A DNA stretch of 64,000 bases from Bacillota bacterium (GTDB lineage Bacteria > Bacillota > Dethiobacteria > DTU022), in assembly GCA_011389985.1 (NCBI GenBank), contig JAABTH010000002.1, positions 58,599 to 122,598 of the forward strand, in the 5' to 3' direction. The notes beneath the pieces were generated by a model. The model searched no databases. It saw nothing but the letters and a program-made list of their open reading frames with translations, and had not been told where the DNA came from. The position numbers and the translations under genes were made by a program. Of this stretch, positions 55,842 through 64,000 are shown piece after piece (position 1 is the first letter of the stretch; each line of letters opens with the position of its first letter).

Positions 55842-56438
55842 ATGACTAAGAAAATGCTGCTGACGCTCATCTGTGTAAGCTTTCTGCTGGTAGTTTTCGG
55901 CTGCGGAAGTGATGAGCCTGCCGTTGTTGACGAAGATACTATAACGATTGAGGTTACCAATAGTACTGAAGATATTATAATATCATGGGCTGCCTTTTTT
56001 GGTCCTGAACTTGATGAGTGGGGAGAAGATCTGCTTGGTGAAAAGGTAATTGAACCGGGTGAAACATTTGAATTTGTATTACCTGAAGGCGAATATAATA
56101 TGGCTCTCTTTACTTACGAATTTTACGTGGTCTACAGCACCTGGGAGATAAGTGAAGATACAAGTATCGAGGTTGGCGGAGAAGGCAAAGTCCCCGTACT
56201 TTTAGAGAACAAGATGGAAAAAGATATTGCCCTTGTTTTTATTTCTCCCAGCGACAAGGAAGACTGGGGTGAAGACTGGCTTGGCGATAACGATGTTATC
56301 CTGGCCGAAACAGGGGGGCGGATATTTTTCGTTGAGCCCGGGGTTTACGATGTGATGGCCATTGATGTTGACGAGGAAGTAATTTTCGATGTCCGTGATA
56401 TGGAAATAGATTCTCACAGAGTTTTTAGAGTTGAATAA
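55842..56438 (+). CDS. Lipoprotein with two internal repeats
   Basis: Lipobox-like LLVVFGCGS; repeated E/DWGEDxLGxxxVI....EPG(E/V)Y segments. Confidence 0.75.
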   Translation: MTKKMLLTLICVSFLLVVFGCGSDEPAVVDEDTITIEVTNSTEDIIISWAAFFGPELDEWGEDLLGEKVIEPGETFEFVLPEGEYNMALFTYEFYVVYSTWEISEDTSIEVGGEGKVPVLLENKMEKDIALVFISPSDKEDWGEDWLGDNDVILAETGGRIFFVEPGVYDVMAIDVDEEVIFDVRDMEIDSHRVFRVE

Positions 56439-56509
56439 GTCTTATTCAAGTATGCAGTATTGATATTTTAATTTTCTCGATTACTACGAGTCTGTTCGTG
56501 TGTAAACAT

Positions 56510-56586
56510 GAGAGAAGCATATCGAACGGTAAGTACGGTTCTGTGAAAGATCGGCTGACCCACTTAAGGTCAGCCTCTTACCCGAT
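56510..56586 (+). other. Possible group II intron 3' end (domain V/VI-like) remnant
   Basis: ...cggtaagtacggttctgtgaaagatcggctgacc-cacttaa-ggtcagcctcttacccgat resembles DV 3' strand plus DVI hairpin ending CTYTTACYCGAT; DV 5' strand degenerate. Confidence 0.5.
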
Positions 56587-56601
56587 TAAATAACGACTTT
56601 C

Positions 56602-57741
56602 TTATTTATTCTTTACTGCGAGTCGAAATAACATCAACTCCCTGATCTTGCGTTCAATCAATTCCGGACCCCTTTCAAGAGATTCTGAAAGGGTTAAAGG
56701 GCCGTCAGCTATTGCAAAACAGGCATTTATGCCGACACTGTGGAAAATAGTGGGGTCGTCCGATATCCTACCGGCAAGAGCGATTACCGGAACCGAATAT
56801 AAAGCGGCCCTTCTGGCCACGCCAGCCGGAGCTTTGCCATGCAGAGTCTGGCTGTCAAGACTTCCTTCCCCGGTGATTAAGAGGTCGCATTCCGGTAACA
56901 AATTTTCTATTTTTAGAGCATCAAGCACAAGCTCTATCCCGGGATAAAGGGTTGCGCCTAGAAAAGCCATTAACCCTGCGCCAAGACCGCCTGCTGCGCC
57001 TGCGCCTGGTTTTTTATCAATATCTATACCAAGGTCTTTATGGATTACATGGGCCAGCTGGACTAAGGCCCTGTCAAGTTCCTTCACCGTATCGGGATCG
57101 GCACCCTTTTGCGGCCCGTAAATATGTGAAGCCCCGTGCAAGCCAGTGAGCGGATTGTCAACATCACAGGCAACTTTTACTGAAACTTCTTCAAGGCGTT
57201 TATCCAGACCGGAAATATCGATGCGCTTTAACTTACGCAATTCAGACCCGCCCCGTCCGATTGTCTCTCCCTCAGCATCATAAAATTTTATCCCGAGAGC
57301 TTCAGCCATACCCGCGCCGCCATCATTCGTAGCGCTGCCTCCTATTCCGATGATAACTTCTTTACAGCCGTGATCCAGCGCAGCCCGGATTAATTCACCA
57401 GTACCGTAAGTGGTTGTTTTTTTGGGATCACGTTCCTCCGGAGAAATTAAGCTTAAACCCGAAGCTGCGGCCATCTCAATTACCGCTAAATCACCATTGC
57501 CTGTTATACCCCACCGGGCTTCTACGGGTTTGCCGAGGGGGCCTGAAACACGTGCTGTTTTGAAGATGCCCTTGCCTTCTCCGCATAACGCTTCCGTTAA
57601 ACCTTCGCCACCATCAGAAAGAGGAAAAAGGTTTAATACGGCCTCCGGCATAACAGATTTAATTCCTGCGGCAATTCTGGCGGCTGCTTCCGTAGCGCTC
57701 ATACTGTCTTTGAATTTATCCGGGGCGATCATAATTCGCAT
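56602..57741 (-). CDS. glxK: Glycerate kinase
   Basis: MRIMIAPDKFKDSMSATEAAARIAAGI, PLSDGGEGLTEAL, GIGGSATNDGGAGMAEALG. Confidence 0.96.
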   Translation of the reverse strand: MRIMIAPDKFKDSMSATEAAARIAAGIKSVMPEAVLNLFPLSDGGEGLTEALCGEGKGIFKTARVSGPLGKPVEARWGITGNGDLAVIEMAAASGLSLISPEERDPKKTTTYGTGELIRAALDHGCKEVIIGIGGSATNDGGAGMAEALGIKFYDAEGETIGRGGSELRKLKRIDISGLDKRLEEVSVKVACDVDNPLTGLHGASHIYGPQKGADPDTVKELDRALVQLAHVIHKDLGIDIDKKPGAGAAGGLGAGLMAFLGATLYPGIELVLDALKIENLLPECDLLITGEGSLDSQTLHGKAPAGVARRAALYSVPVIALAGRISDDPTIFHSVGINACFAIADGPLTLSESLERGPELIERKIRELMLFRLAVKNK

Positions 57742-57950
57742 TAATTTTACCTCCGCAATTTCACCTGATTCGTTTTAATTCTATTCTTACGTAATTATCC
57801 CTGTTCTGATGTAATTAACCCTGCCCTGAAAAGAGAAGCGCCGGCCTGTATCTTTAATTTGTGATCTTGTTTACTATTTGGCGGTAGGATATAATTGTAA
57901 CATAATTAATAATCAGAATTTATAACCAGACAAAAAGAAGTGATAAAAGG

Positions 57951-59090
57951 TTGAACTTCAAAAGAGAATATTTTGCTGAATCTTATGAAGAAAGCCGGGC
58001 TAAATTCCGCGGTTTTCTGCAGCAGGTACAGGCAATGTGGCCTGCGGCTGCATTAGAACAACATTCAGTCGGAATTGAAGAAGATCTGACAATAGAAGCT
58101 ATCCAGGCCCTTCCCCTTCACAAGAAAAAGCGCCTGATTATTATATCAACCGGTCTGCACGGAATTGAAGGTTATCTAGGGGGCGCTTCCCAACATCTGT
58201 TTGTTTCTGAATTTATGCAGCTTCTTGATCCTGATAATACCGGTTTGCTTCTTGTCCATTCAATTAACCCCTGGGGAATGAAATATAGACGTCGGGTTAA
58301 TGAAAACAATGTTGATTTAAACCGTAACTTTATCTTTGAAGAGACCCTTCCCGCTAAAAAGGTTAACCCGGCATACGATCAAGCAATGAAACTCCTGAAC
58401 CCCCAAAAGCCTTTGATTATTGCTGAAAACCCCTTTGCCTGCCTGAGTTTAATCAATAAAATTTTGGTGATGGGGCCGGCAGTATTCCGGGAAGCTGTAC
58501 TTTATGGTCAGTATCGCCACCCCAAGGGTCTTTATTACGGGGGTAGCAGTTTTGAACGTTCTACTGAAGTATTCAACGAGCTATTTACAAATGCTGTCTC
58601 TGGATTCGAACAAATTTTATTTATTGATATGCACAGCGGATATGGACCGCGCTACCAGATGACTCTTGTCAATTCATTTCATGAAAAACGAGATTCTGAT
58701 GATCTGAAAAAACTATTTTCGTACCCCCAGGTGGCAAAAACCGATCCTGATGAATTTTACCAGATGCAGGGTGATATGATCGATTATTTCTATCAACTGA
58801 TAAAAGCTAAATCTCCTGAAAAAAGTTTTTATGGAACAAGCTTCGAGTTTGGAACCTACGGTGAGTCATTCACAGCAGTGCTTAGAAGTCTTAAAACTAT
58901 GATTAATGAAAACCGCCTTTTTCATCATGGATCTAAAAATAAGAGAGCAGCAAGGAAAGTCCGGGAAAATTTTGAAGCGCTCTTTAATCCAAAAGAAGAA
59001 CAATGGAGAGAAAAAGCCTTAAAAGACTCCAGGCAGGCTTTTGCAGGTATTTTATGTGGAGAAGGTTATGTGAAGAGCGTGTCGAGTTAA
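57951..59090 (+). CDS. DUF2817 (M14-like) family protein
   Basis: STGLHGIEGYLGGASQ, HSINPWGMKYRRRVNENNVDLNRNF, FIDMHSGYGPR. Confidence 0.9.
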   Translation: MNFKREYFAESYEESRAKFRGFLQQVQAMWPAAALEQHSVGIEEDLTIEAIQALPLHKKKRLIIISTGLHGIEGYLGGASQHLFVSEFMQLLDPDNTGLLLVHSINPWGMKYRRRVNENNVDLNRNFIFEETLPAKKVNPAYDQAMKLLNPQKPLIIAENPFACLSLINKILVMGPAVFREAVLYGQYRHPKGLYYGGSSFERSTEVFNELFTNAVSGFEQILFIDMHSGYGPRYQMTLVNSFHEKRDSDDLKKLFSYPQVAKTDPDEFYQMQGDMIDYFYQLIKAKSPEKSFYGTSFEFGTYGESFTAVLRSLKTMINENRLFHHGSKNKRAARKVRENFEALFNPKEEQWREKALKDSRQAFAGILCGEGYVKSVSS

Positions 59091-59112
59091 ACAAATTCTT
59101 TGGGGTGTCATA

Positions 59113-60186
59113 TTGCAGACTTTTCACCGTGTTATATTCAGTAATGCCTCATCAATGAATGAAATCAAAAGCGGTTCAGTAAACCTTGTCGTTACTTCCC
59201 CGCCTTACCCGATCATAAAAATGTGGGATGATTCATTTGCCGCTGTTGAACCGGCGCTAACCGACCTGATTGCAGAGGGCCGGGGAGACGAAGCATTTGA
59301 AAAGATGCACCTTCAGCTTGATCCGGTATGGACAGAGCTGAAAAGGGTTATGGCTGAAGGAGCAATTGCCTGCATAAATATTGGTGACGCTGTTCGCAGT
59401 TTTAACGGTAGCTTTAAAATCTATTCTAATCATGTGCGAATCATCAATAAATTTAACATGCTCGGGTTCCAACTTCTTCCGGGAATTATCTGGCGCAAGC
59501 CAACTAACTCCCCAAACAAGTTTATGGGTTCGGGAACCCTGCCGGCAGGCGCTTATGTTACCCTTGAACATGAACATATTCTTATTTTTCGCCGGGGTGG
59601 TAAAAGAGAATTTAAAACAGCTGAAGAGAAAATGAACCGCCGGAAGAGCGCCCTTTTTTGGGAAGAGAGAAACAGTTGGTACTCAGATCTCTGGCAGCTA
59701 AAAGGGACGCGTCAGAATAAAGGCCCTGATAATCAGAATAAGGGTCCTGATAACCCTGATAAAATGGAAGGACGCAGCGCCGCCTTTCCGCTAAAGCTGC
59801 CTTTTCGCTTGATCAACATGTTCTCAGTGTATGGCGATACGGTACTTGATCCCTTTATCGGTACAGGTACTACGATGTTTGCCGCGCTGGCGGCTGCCAG
59901 GAATAGCGTTGGCTATGAAATTAATGAGGCAAATTGTACCTATCTGGAAGAGAGATTAAAGAAAGAGAAGATGGAGCTGAGTCAATATAATCTCGGGCGT
60001 CTTAATGAGCACTGTAAATATGTTACCGAGAACACTCTGAAGGGAAAAATTTTTAAATATACCAACAGTCAATACGGCTTTCCAGTGAAATCAGGTCAGG
60101 AAAAAGATTTGCTCCTATACGGGCTTGAAAATTATGTTTTAGAAAAACCTTTTATTGTAAAAGGACTGCACAGTTTGCTACTGTGA
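59113..60186 (+). CDS. Site-specific DNA methyltransferase (TSPPY class)
   Basis: LVVTSPPYPIIKMWDDSF; DPFIGTGTTMFAALAAARNSVGYEI; TTG start. Confidence 0.92.
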   Translation: MQTFHRVIFSNASSMNEIKSGSVNLVVTSPPYPIIKMWDDSFAAVEPALTDLIAEGRGDEAFEKMHLQLDPVWTELKRVMAEGAIACINIGDAVRSFNGSFKIYSNHVRIINKFNMLGFQLLPGIIWRKPTNSPNKFMGSGTLPAGAYVTLEHEHILIFRRGGKREFKTAEEKMNRRKSALFWEERNSWYSDLWQLKGTRQNKGPDNQNKGPDNPDKMEGRSAAFPLKLPFRLINMFSVYGDTVLDPFIGTGTTMFAALAAARNSVGYEINEANCTYLEERLKKEKMELSQYNLGRLNEHCKYVTENTLKGKIFKYTNSQYGFPVKSGQEKDLLLYGLENYVLEKPFIVKGLHSLLL

Positions 60187-60253
60187 TATAATAACTATGA
60201 TTTAAGCTTTTCATCGGATAATCTACAAAAAGAGTTGTGAAGGAGGTATTTTC

Positions 60254-60526
60254 ATGTCAAAGATAACTATTAAGCCTGCTGCCCTTGATAAAATGAAAAA
60301 AAGTTCAAAAACTTATACTCTCTATCTTGCCAGTCGAGGCGGCTGAGGTGGCTGCGTAGTTACGCCTGCCGTGCAAGCAGGCATACCGGTAGCACAGAAT
60401 GATTATGAGAAAACAGAGATAGAGGGAGTTCCTTTTTTTATCAGAAAAGATATGGTTGATAAAAATTTTGAAATTAACTGGGTCGGTTTCTGGATTTTTG
60501 GCCAGTTTACAGCGAACGAAATTTAG
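60254..60526 (+). CDS. HesB-like selenoprotein (90 aa), Sec at TGA 60344-60346
   Basis: MSKITIKPAALDKMKKSSKTYTLYLASRGG-U-GGCVVTPAVQAGIPVAQNDYEKTEIEGVPFFIRKDMVDKNFEINWVGFWIFGQFTANEI; aggaggt SD; Sec aligns with the first conserved Cys of HesB/IscA. Confidence 0.88.
60364..60382 (+). promoter_or_regulatory. Candidate bacterial SECIS hairpin of the HesB-like gene
   Basis: gcctgc-cgtgcaa-gcaggc: 6-bp stem, loop begins 23 nt after the TGA. Confidence 0.7.
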
Positions 60527-60647
60527 GGGTAGCCTGATTTGGCAGCAATTTTAAAACTCCATATTTTTAGAAGTTTATATTATTCTGCCCCGGTATTTGT
60601 TTAATGAACCGGGGCAGAAGTATGAATAAGACTGGTTATTTTAAATA

Positions 60648-60821
60648 CTATAGAGAGGTTTCAGGCACAGCCTGGAAATCATCCTTGTCCGCGCCGCAAA
60701 CAGGGCACTTCCAATCATCCGGCAGGTCTTTAAAAGCAGTGTCAGGAGCAACTCCGTGTTCCGGGTCTCCCTGGGCTGGGTCATATGTATAATCGCAGAG
60801 TTCGCACACATAGCTTTGCAT
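60648..60821 (-). CDS. Rubredoxin
   Basis: [49 protein letters not shown]. Confidence 0.96.
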   Translation of the reverse strand: MQSYVCELCDYTYDPAQGDPEHGVAPDTAFKDLPDDWKCPVCGADKDDFQAVPETSL

Positions 60822-60834
60822 TCTTAGTTCCTCC

Positions 60835-61332
60835 TTAAAATTGTTTAAATGCTTTTTTAGCTGTATTGCAGATAGGGCAGTTGTCGGGAGCAGGTTCAAA
60901 GCCAACCCACCCGCAAACCGGACAGAGGAAGACTGCTTTATCTTCAGTGTCATCTCCCTTGGCTACCTTGTTCTTAAGCTCATTAAATATACCGCCATGA
61001 ACTTTTTCTGCGGCATTGGCATATTCAAAAGTTTTAAGGGCTTCTTTATTTCCTTCCTGATCTGCCGTCTTAATAAACTCTGGGTACATCTCCGTAAACT
61101 CATAATTTTCACCCGCGGCAGCGGCCTGCAGGTTTTCAAGTGTGTCATTAATCTTTCCGGCTATTTCAAAGTGCTTGAGAGCATGAATTGTTTCAGCTTC
61201 GGCTATAGCCTGAAAAACACGCCCGACATTTTTGAAGCCATCCTTTTCTGCCTTGCGGGCGAAGGCCAGGTATTTGCGGTTGGCCTGTGATTCTCCGGCG
61301 AAAGCGTCCATCAAATTTTCTTTTGTTTTCAT
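60835..61332 (-). CDS. Rubrerythrin
   Basis: [48 protein letters not shown]. Confidence 0.96.
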   Translation of the reverse strand: MKTKENLMDAFAGESQANRKYLAFARKAEKDGFKNVGRVFQAIAEAETIHALKHFEIAGKINDTLENLQAAAAGENYEFTEMYPEFIKTADQEGNKEALKTFEYANAAEKVHGGIFNELKNKVAKGDDTEDKAVFLCPVCGWVGFEPAPDNCPICNTAKKAFKQF

Positions 61333-61430
61333 TAACATCGCTCCTTTAAATATTAAGTATAAAGAATTAAACGTAAAACAATAATTCAACGGGTGTCATC
61401 GAATTCCTTTTTTGTTTCCTGATTTTCAGG

Positions 61431-61479
61431 TTGACAGTATCCTTAAAATACCCTATAATTTTAGTAGGAATTATAGGGT
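61431..61479 (+). promoter_or_regulatory. Sigma70-type promoter with 11-bp inverted repeat overlapping the -10
   Basis: TTGACA (61431-61436) - 17 nt - TATAAT (61454-61459); ACCCTATAATT-ttagtagg-AATTATAGGGT (61450-61479). Confidence 0.8.
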
Positions 61480-61537
61480 AAATAAATAAGCAAAACTTGT
61501 GCAAGAGTAATTCAATTTAATTATACGAGGTGCTCCC

Positions 61538-62725
61538 ATGAAAACGATTAATCTCGACTATGCTGCAGCGTCCCCCCTGGATAAAAAGGTTTTAGATAAA
61601 ATGCTTCCGTTTTTTACGGAGCATTACGGTAACCCTTCCAGTGGTCACAGTCTTGGGGAAATGCCCCGGAAAGCAGTTGCGGAAGCCCGTGAGCAGGTTG
61701 GTTCATTACTTGGCGCTGAAGCGAGGGATATTATTTTTACTGCATCAGCTTCAGAGTCAAACAATCTGGCTATTAAAGGTTTAATTGCAGGGGGTAAGAA
61801 AAAGGGTAACCATATTATTTCTTCGGAAATTGAACATTTTTCAGTTTTGAACCAACTGAAAACTCTCCGTAAACAGGGTTTCGAAGTAACCCTTTTGCCC
61901 GTTGACAGTGATGGACTGGTTGATCCCGAAGAACTGAGGAAAGCAATAAAAGAACAAACCGTACTTGTATCTATCCAGGCTGCCAACCCGGAGATCGGAA
62001 CCGTGCAGCCTCTTGAAAAACTTGCATCAATTGCCAGGGAGAAGGAAGTTATTTTCCATACCGATGCTACTGCAGCTGCCGGGTGGTTGCCTCTTGATCT
62101 TAAAAAAACAGAAGTTGATCTTCTCACCCTGGCCGGAGACCAGTTTTACGGACCAAAAGGTTCTGCCGCGCTGTATATAAAGCGGGGCATAAGGCTGGTG
62201 CCACAGGTTGAAGGGGGGATACAAGAGCGCGGTCTGAGAGCCGGCACAGAAAATGTTCCTGCAATAGTTGGTTTGGGTGAAGCCGCACGGCTTGCCCATG
62301 AATCGTTGACTGATCGCTCTGAAGCTATTGCTGCGATACGGGATGAACTTAAAGAGAACCTTTTAACCAGGGTTCCTTATATGCACTTAAATGGCCATCC
62401 CGATAAACGTTTGCCCCATAACCTGAATCTGTCGGTAGAATTTGTGGAAGGTGAAGCGCTTCTTATGCGTCTTAACATGGCTGGTATTATGGTCTCAAGC
62501 GGTTCATCATGCACCTCACAGGCCTTAAAATCTTCACATGTGCTTGCAGCGATTGGACTACCGCCTGAACTGGCCCAGGGGTCACTTCTTTTTACTTTGA
62601 GTGAGAGAAACAAGGTTGAAGATATACCTTACATTACCGAGCAAATGGAAAGCGTAGCGGCTCTATTACGCAACATGTCGCCGCTCTATCATAAGTTTTT
62701 AAAGGAGGATCAGATTAATGCCTGA
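61538..62725 (+). CDS. Cysteine desulfurase (NifS/IscS family)
   Basis: INLDYAAASPLDKKVLDKMLPFFTEHYGNPSSGHSLG; SGSSCTSQALKSSHVL. Confidence 0.95.
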   Translation: MKTINLDYAAASPLDKKVLDKMLPFFTEHYGNPSSGHSLGEMPRKAVAEAREQVGSLLGAEARDIIFTASASESNNLAIKGLIAGGKKKGNHIISSEIEHFSVLNQLKTLRKQGFEVTLLPVDSDGLVDPEELRKAIKEQTVLVSIQAANPEIGTVQPLEKLASIAREKEVIFHTDATAAAGWLPLDLKKTEVDLLTLAGDQFYGPKGSAALYIKRGIRLVPQVEGGIQERGLRAGTENVPAIVGLGEAARLAHESLTDRSEAIAAIRDELKENLLTRVPYMHLNGHPDKRLPHNLNLSVEFVEGEALLMRLNMAGIMVSSGSSCTSQALKSSHVLAAIGLPPELAQGSLLFTLSERNKVEDIPYITEQMESVAALLRNMSPLYHKFLKEDQINA

Positions 62726-63113
62726 TTATAGTGATAAAGTAATGGATCATTTTACAAACCCGCGCAACATCGGGGAACTCAGTGAAGCCGATGGAACTGG
62801 TGAAGTCGGAAACCCGGTATGCGGAGATATGATGAAATTCACCATTAAGGTAAAAGACAACCGGATTGAAGATGTTAAATACCTTACCTTTGGCTGTGGA
62901 GCAGCTATTGCTGTTTCAAGCATGGTCTCAGAAATGGCAAAAGGGAAGACATTGGAAGAAGCTTTAAAGATAACCAACAAGCAGGTTGCAGAAGAATTAG
63001 GAGGTCTTCCGGGTAATAAGCTACACTGTTCCAACCTGGGAGCCGATGCCCTTCATAAGGCCATTGAGGATTACATGGAAAAGCATGGCATTAAGAGTGC
63101 GAGCGCTACCTGA
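62718..63113 (+). CDS. IscU/NifU-type Fe-S scaffold
   Basis: YSDKVMDHFTNPRNIGELSEADGTGEVGNPVCGDMMKFTIKV; HCSNLGADALHKAI. Confidence 0.95.
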   Translation: MPDYSDKVMDHFTNPRNIGELSEADGTGEVGNPVCGDMMKFTIKVKDNRIEDVKYLTFGCGAAIAVSSMVSEMAKGKTLEEALKITNKQVAEELGGLPGNKLHCSNLGADALHKAIEDYMEKHGIKSASAT

Positions 63114-63168
63114 TAACAGGGGTGATGCTAATGATTCGGGCAACCTTGACTGCCTGAAAGGAGGATAA

Positions 63169-63528
63169 ATGATGAGTAAAACAGATGGTTCAATTGTAAA
63201 CAACAAATCCTGTTCGTGTCAATTTTGTGATGAACCTATATGTCCTGATCCGACCGATGAGCGTTATATATGTAAATGTGACAAGAACTTAAAAATTCAC
63301 CTGGTTGACTGTGTTGGTCTATACTGCCCGGTGCCGGTCATGACTGCCAAAGAAGAGATCGACAGACTGGAGAAAGGTAATATGATGGAACTGATCGCAG
63401 ATGATCCGGCTTCAGCAGAAGATATACCACGCTGGGCTAAAAGAGCGGGGCATAAGCTTTTAGCAACGCGAAAACTTGAAAATGACTACCACTTTCTTAT
63501 TCAAAAAGATACAGAGGAGGCATCATGA
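63169..63528 (+). CDS. TusA-family sulfurtransferase with Cys-rich N-terminal extension
   Basis: VDCVGLYCPVPVMTAKEEIDRLEKGNMMELIADDPASAEDIPRWAKRAGHKLL; N-terminus CSCQFCDEPICP...CKC. Confidence 0.9.
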   Translation: MMSKTDGSIVNNKSCSCQFCDEPICPDPTDERYICKCDKNLKIHLVDCVGLYCPVPVMTAKEEIDRLEKGNMMELIADDPASAEDIPRWAKRAGHKLLATRKLENDYHFLIQKDTEEAS

Positions 63529-63529
63529 A

Positions 63530-63904
63530 ATGGCTGAAACCAAAAAGATTTTATATATGCAAACCAGTGGGACAGATACCCCTGAAAGACTTTATTCACC
63601 GCTGATCCTGGCCCAGACTGCCAAAGCGATGGGAGTGGATGCAACAGTATATTTCCTGGGCATGGGGCTCAAAAACCTGGTTAAGGAAGAAGCGGAGAAG
63701 GTTAAGATTGGCGAATTTCCGACATTGCTGGAAGTATTGAAACAGGCTGCTTCCCAGGGGGTTAAAATAATGGCTTGCCAGCAGAGCATGCAGCTTTTCG
63801 GTGGTGAAATTCAAGCCGATGATCTGCTTGATGAAGCAGTTATTGCCGGGGCGGCAACTTTAAATGATCTGGCCCTGGAAGCAGATACAGTTTTGAGCTT
63901 CTGA
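63530..63904 (+). CDS. DsrE-family protein
   Basis: YSPLILAQTAKAMGVDATVYFLGMGLKNLVKEEAEKVKIGEFPTLLEVLKQAASQGVKIMACQQSMQLFG. Confidence 0.85.
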   Translation: MAETKKILYMQTSGTDTPERLYSPLILAQTAKAMGVDATVYFLGMGLKNLVKEEAEKVKIGEFPTLLEVLKQAASQGVKIMACQQSMQLFGGEIQADDLLDEAVIAGAATLNDLALEADTVLSF

Positions 63905-63912
63905 TAAAATAA

Positions 63913-63940
63913 AAAAATCCTGCCGTCCGGAAGGATTTTT
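63913..63940 (+). terminator. Candidate rho-independent terminator
   Basis: aaaaatcct-gccgtccgga-aggattttt. Confidence 0.65.
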
Positions 63941-64000
63941 ACAAAACATGGCGAACTGTAACAGGCGTAGCATGGTAGGACGGCAGGGATTGTAAAGGAT

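Noticed and set aside
21889-56586. A trans-spliced (split) group II intron formed from the two fragments
   Set aside because: Both fragments are short, domain V is degenerate, the intervening domains are missing and they are 35 kb apart; independent relics are more likely.
59701-59765. Tandem repeat as a separate repeat locus
   Set aside because: It is an imperfect, in-frame low-complexity linker inside the DNA methyltransferase, so it is reported only as part of that gene.
1-64000. CRISPR array, prophage or integrative element
   Set aside because: No regularly spaced direct repeats, no cas, phage structural, integrase or transposase genes were recognised; the window is mostly conserved metabolic genes.

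Overview
This 64 kb window looks like a chromosomal segment from an anaerobic Clostridia-type (Bacillota) genome; the lineage is an inference from gene content. I found no rRNA, tRNA, CRISPR array, prophage or intact transposase. Main gene blocks: Tex 3' end with butyrate kinase and phosphate butyryltransferase; a large RND transporter with TetR; flavodiiron protein; a three-subunit molybdenum hydroxylase; ferritin; an NADH/ferredoxin-type formate dehydrogenase operon; rhomboid and SDH-type proteases; a GNAT-nitrilase fusion; a two-component system; YyaL; a DUF5058/M20 peptidase operon; a corrinoid methyltransferase operon with a GGDEF protein; a HigBA-type TA locus; RumA; MATE; glycerate kinase; a DNA methyltransferase; rubredoxin and rubrerythrin; and NifS/IscU/TusA/DsrE-like genes. 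Strongest non-routine observations: (1) two selenoproteins hidden by in-frame TGA codons, namely FdhA (Sec at 26480, GGTCT-loop SECIS directly downstream) and a 90-aa HesB-like protein (Sec at 60344, UGGC motif) absent from the ORF track; (2) a corrinoid protein / UroD-family methyltransferase / (DUF1638-like)-GGDEF operon with an unannotated HD-GYP fragment just upstream, suggesting a C1-to-c-di-GMP link; (3) two genes whose reading frames appear to need ATT start codons; (4) a 28-bp perfect hairpin element with an embedded group II intron-like RNA fragment, plus a separate degenerate intron 3' end; (5) a perfect 11-bp operator over the -10 box of the nifS/iscU promoter; (6) an unannotated 59-aa Cys-rich ORF inside the formate dehydrogenase operon.
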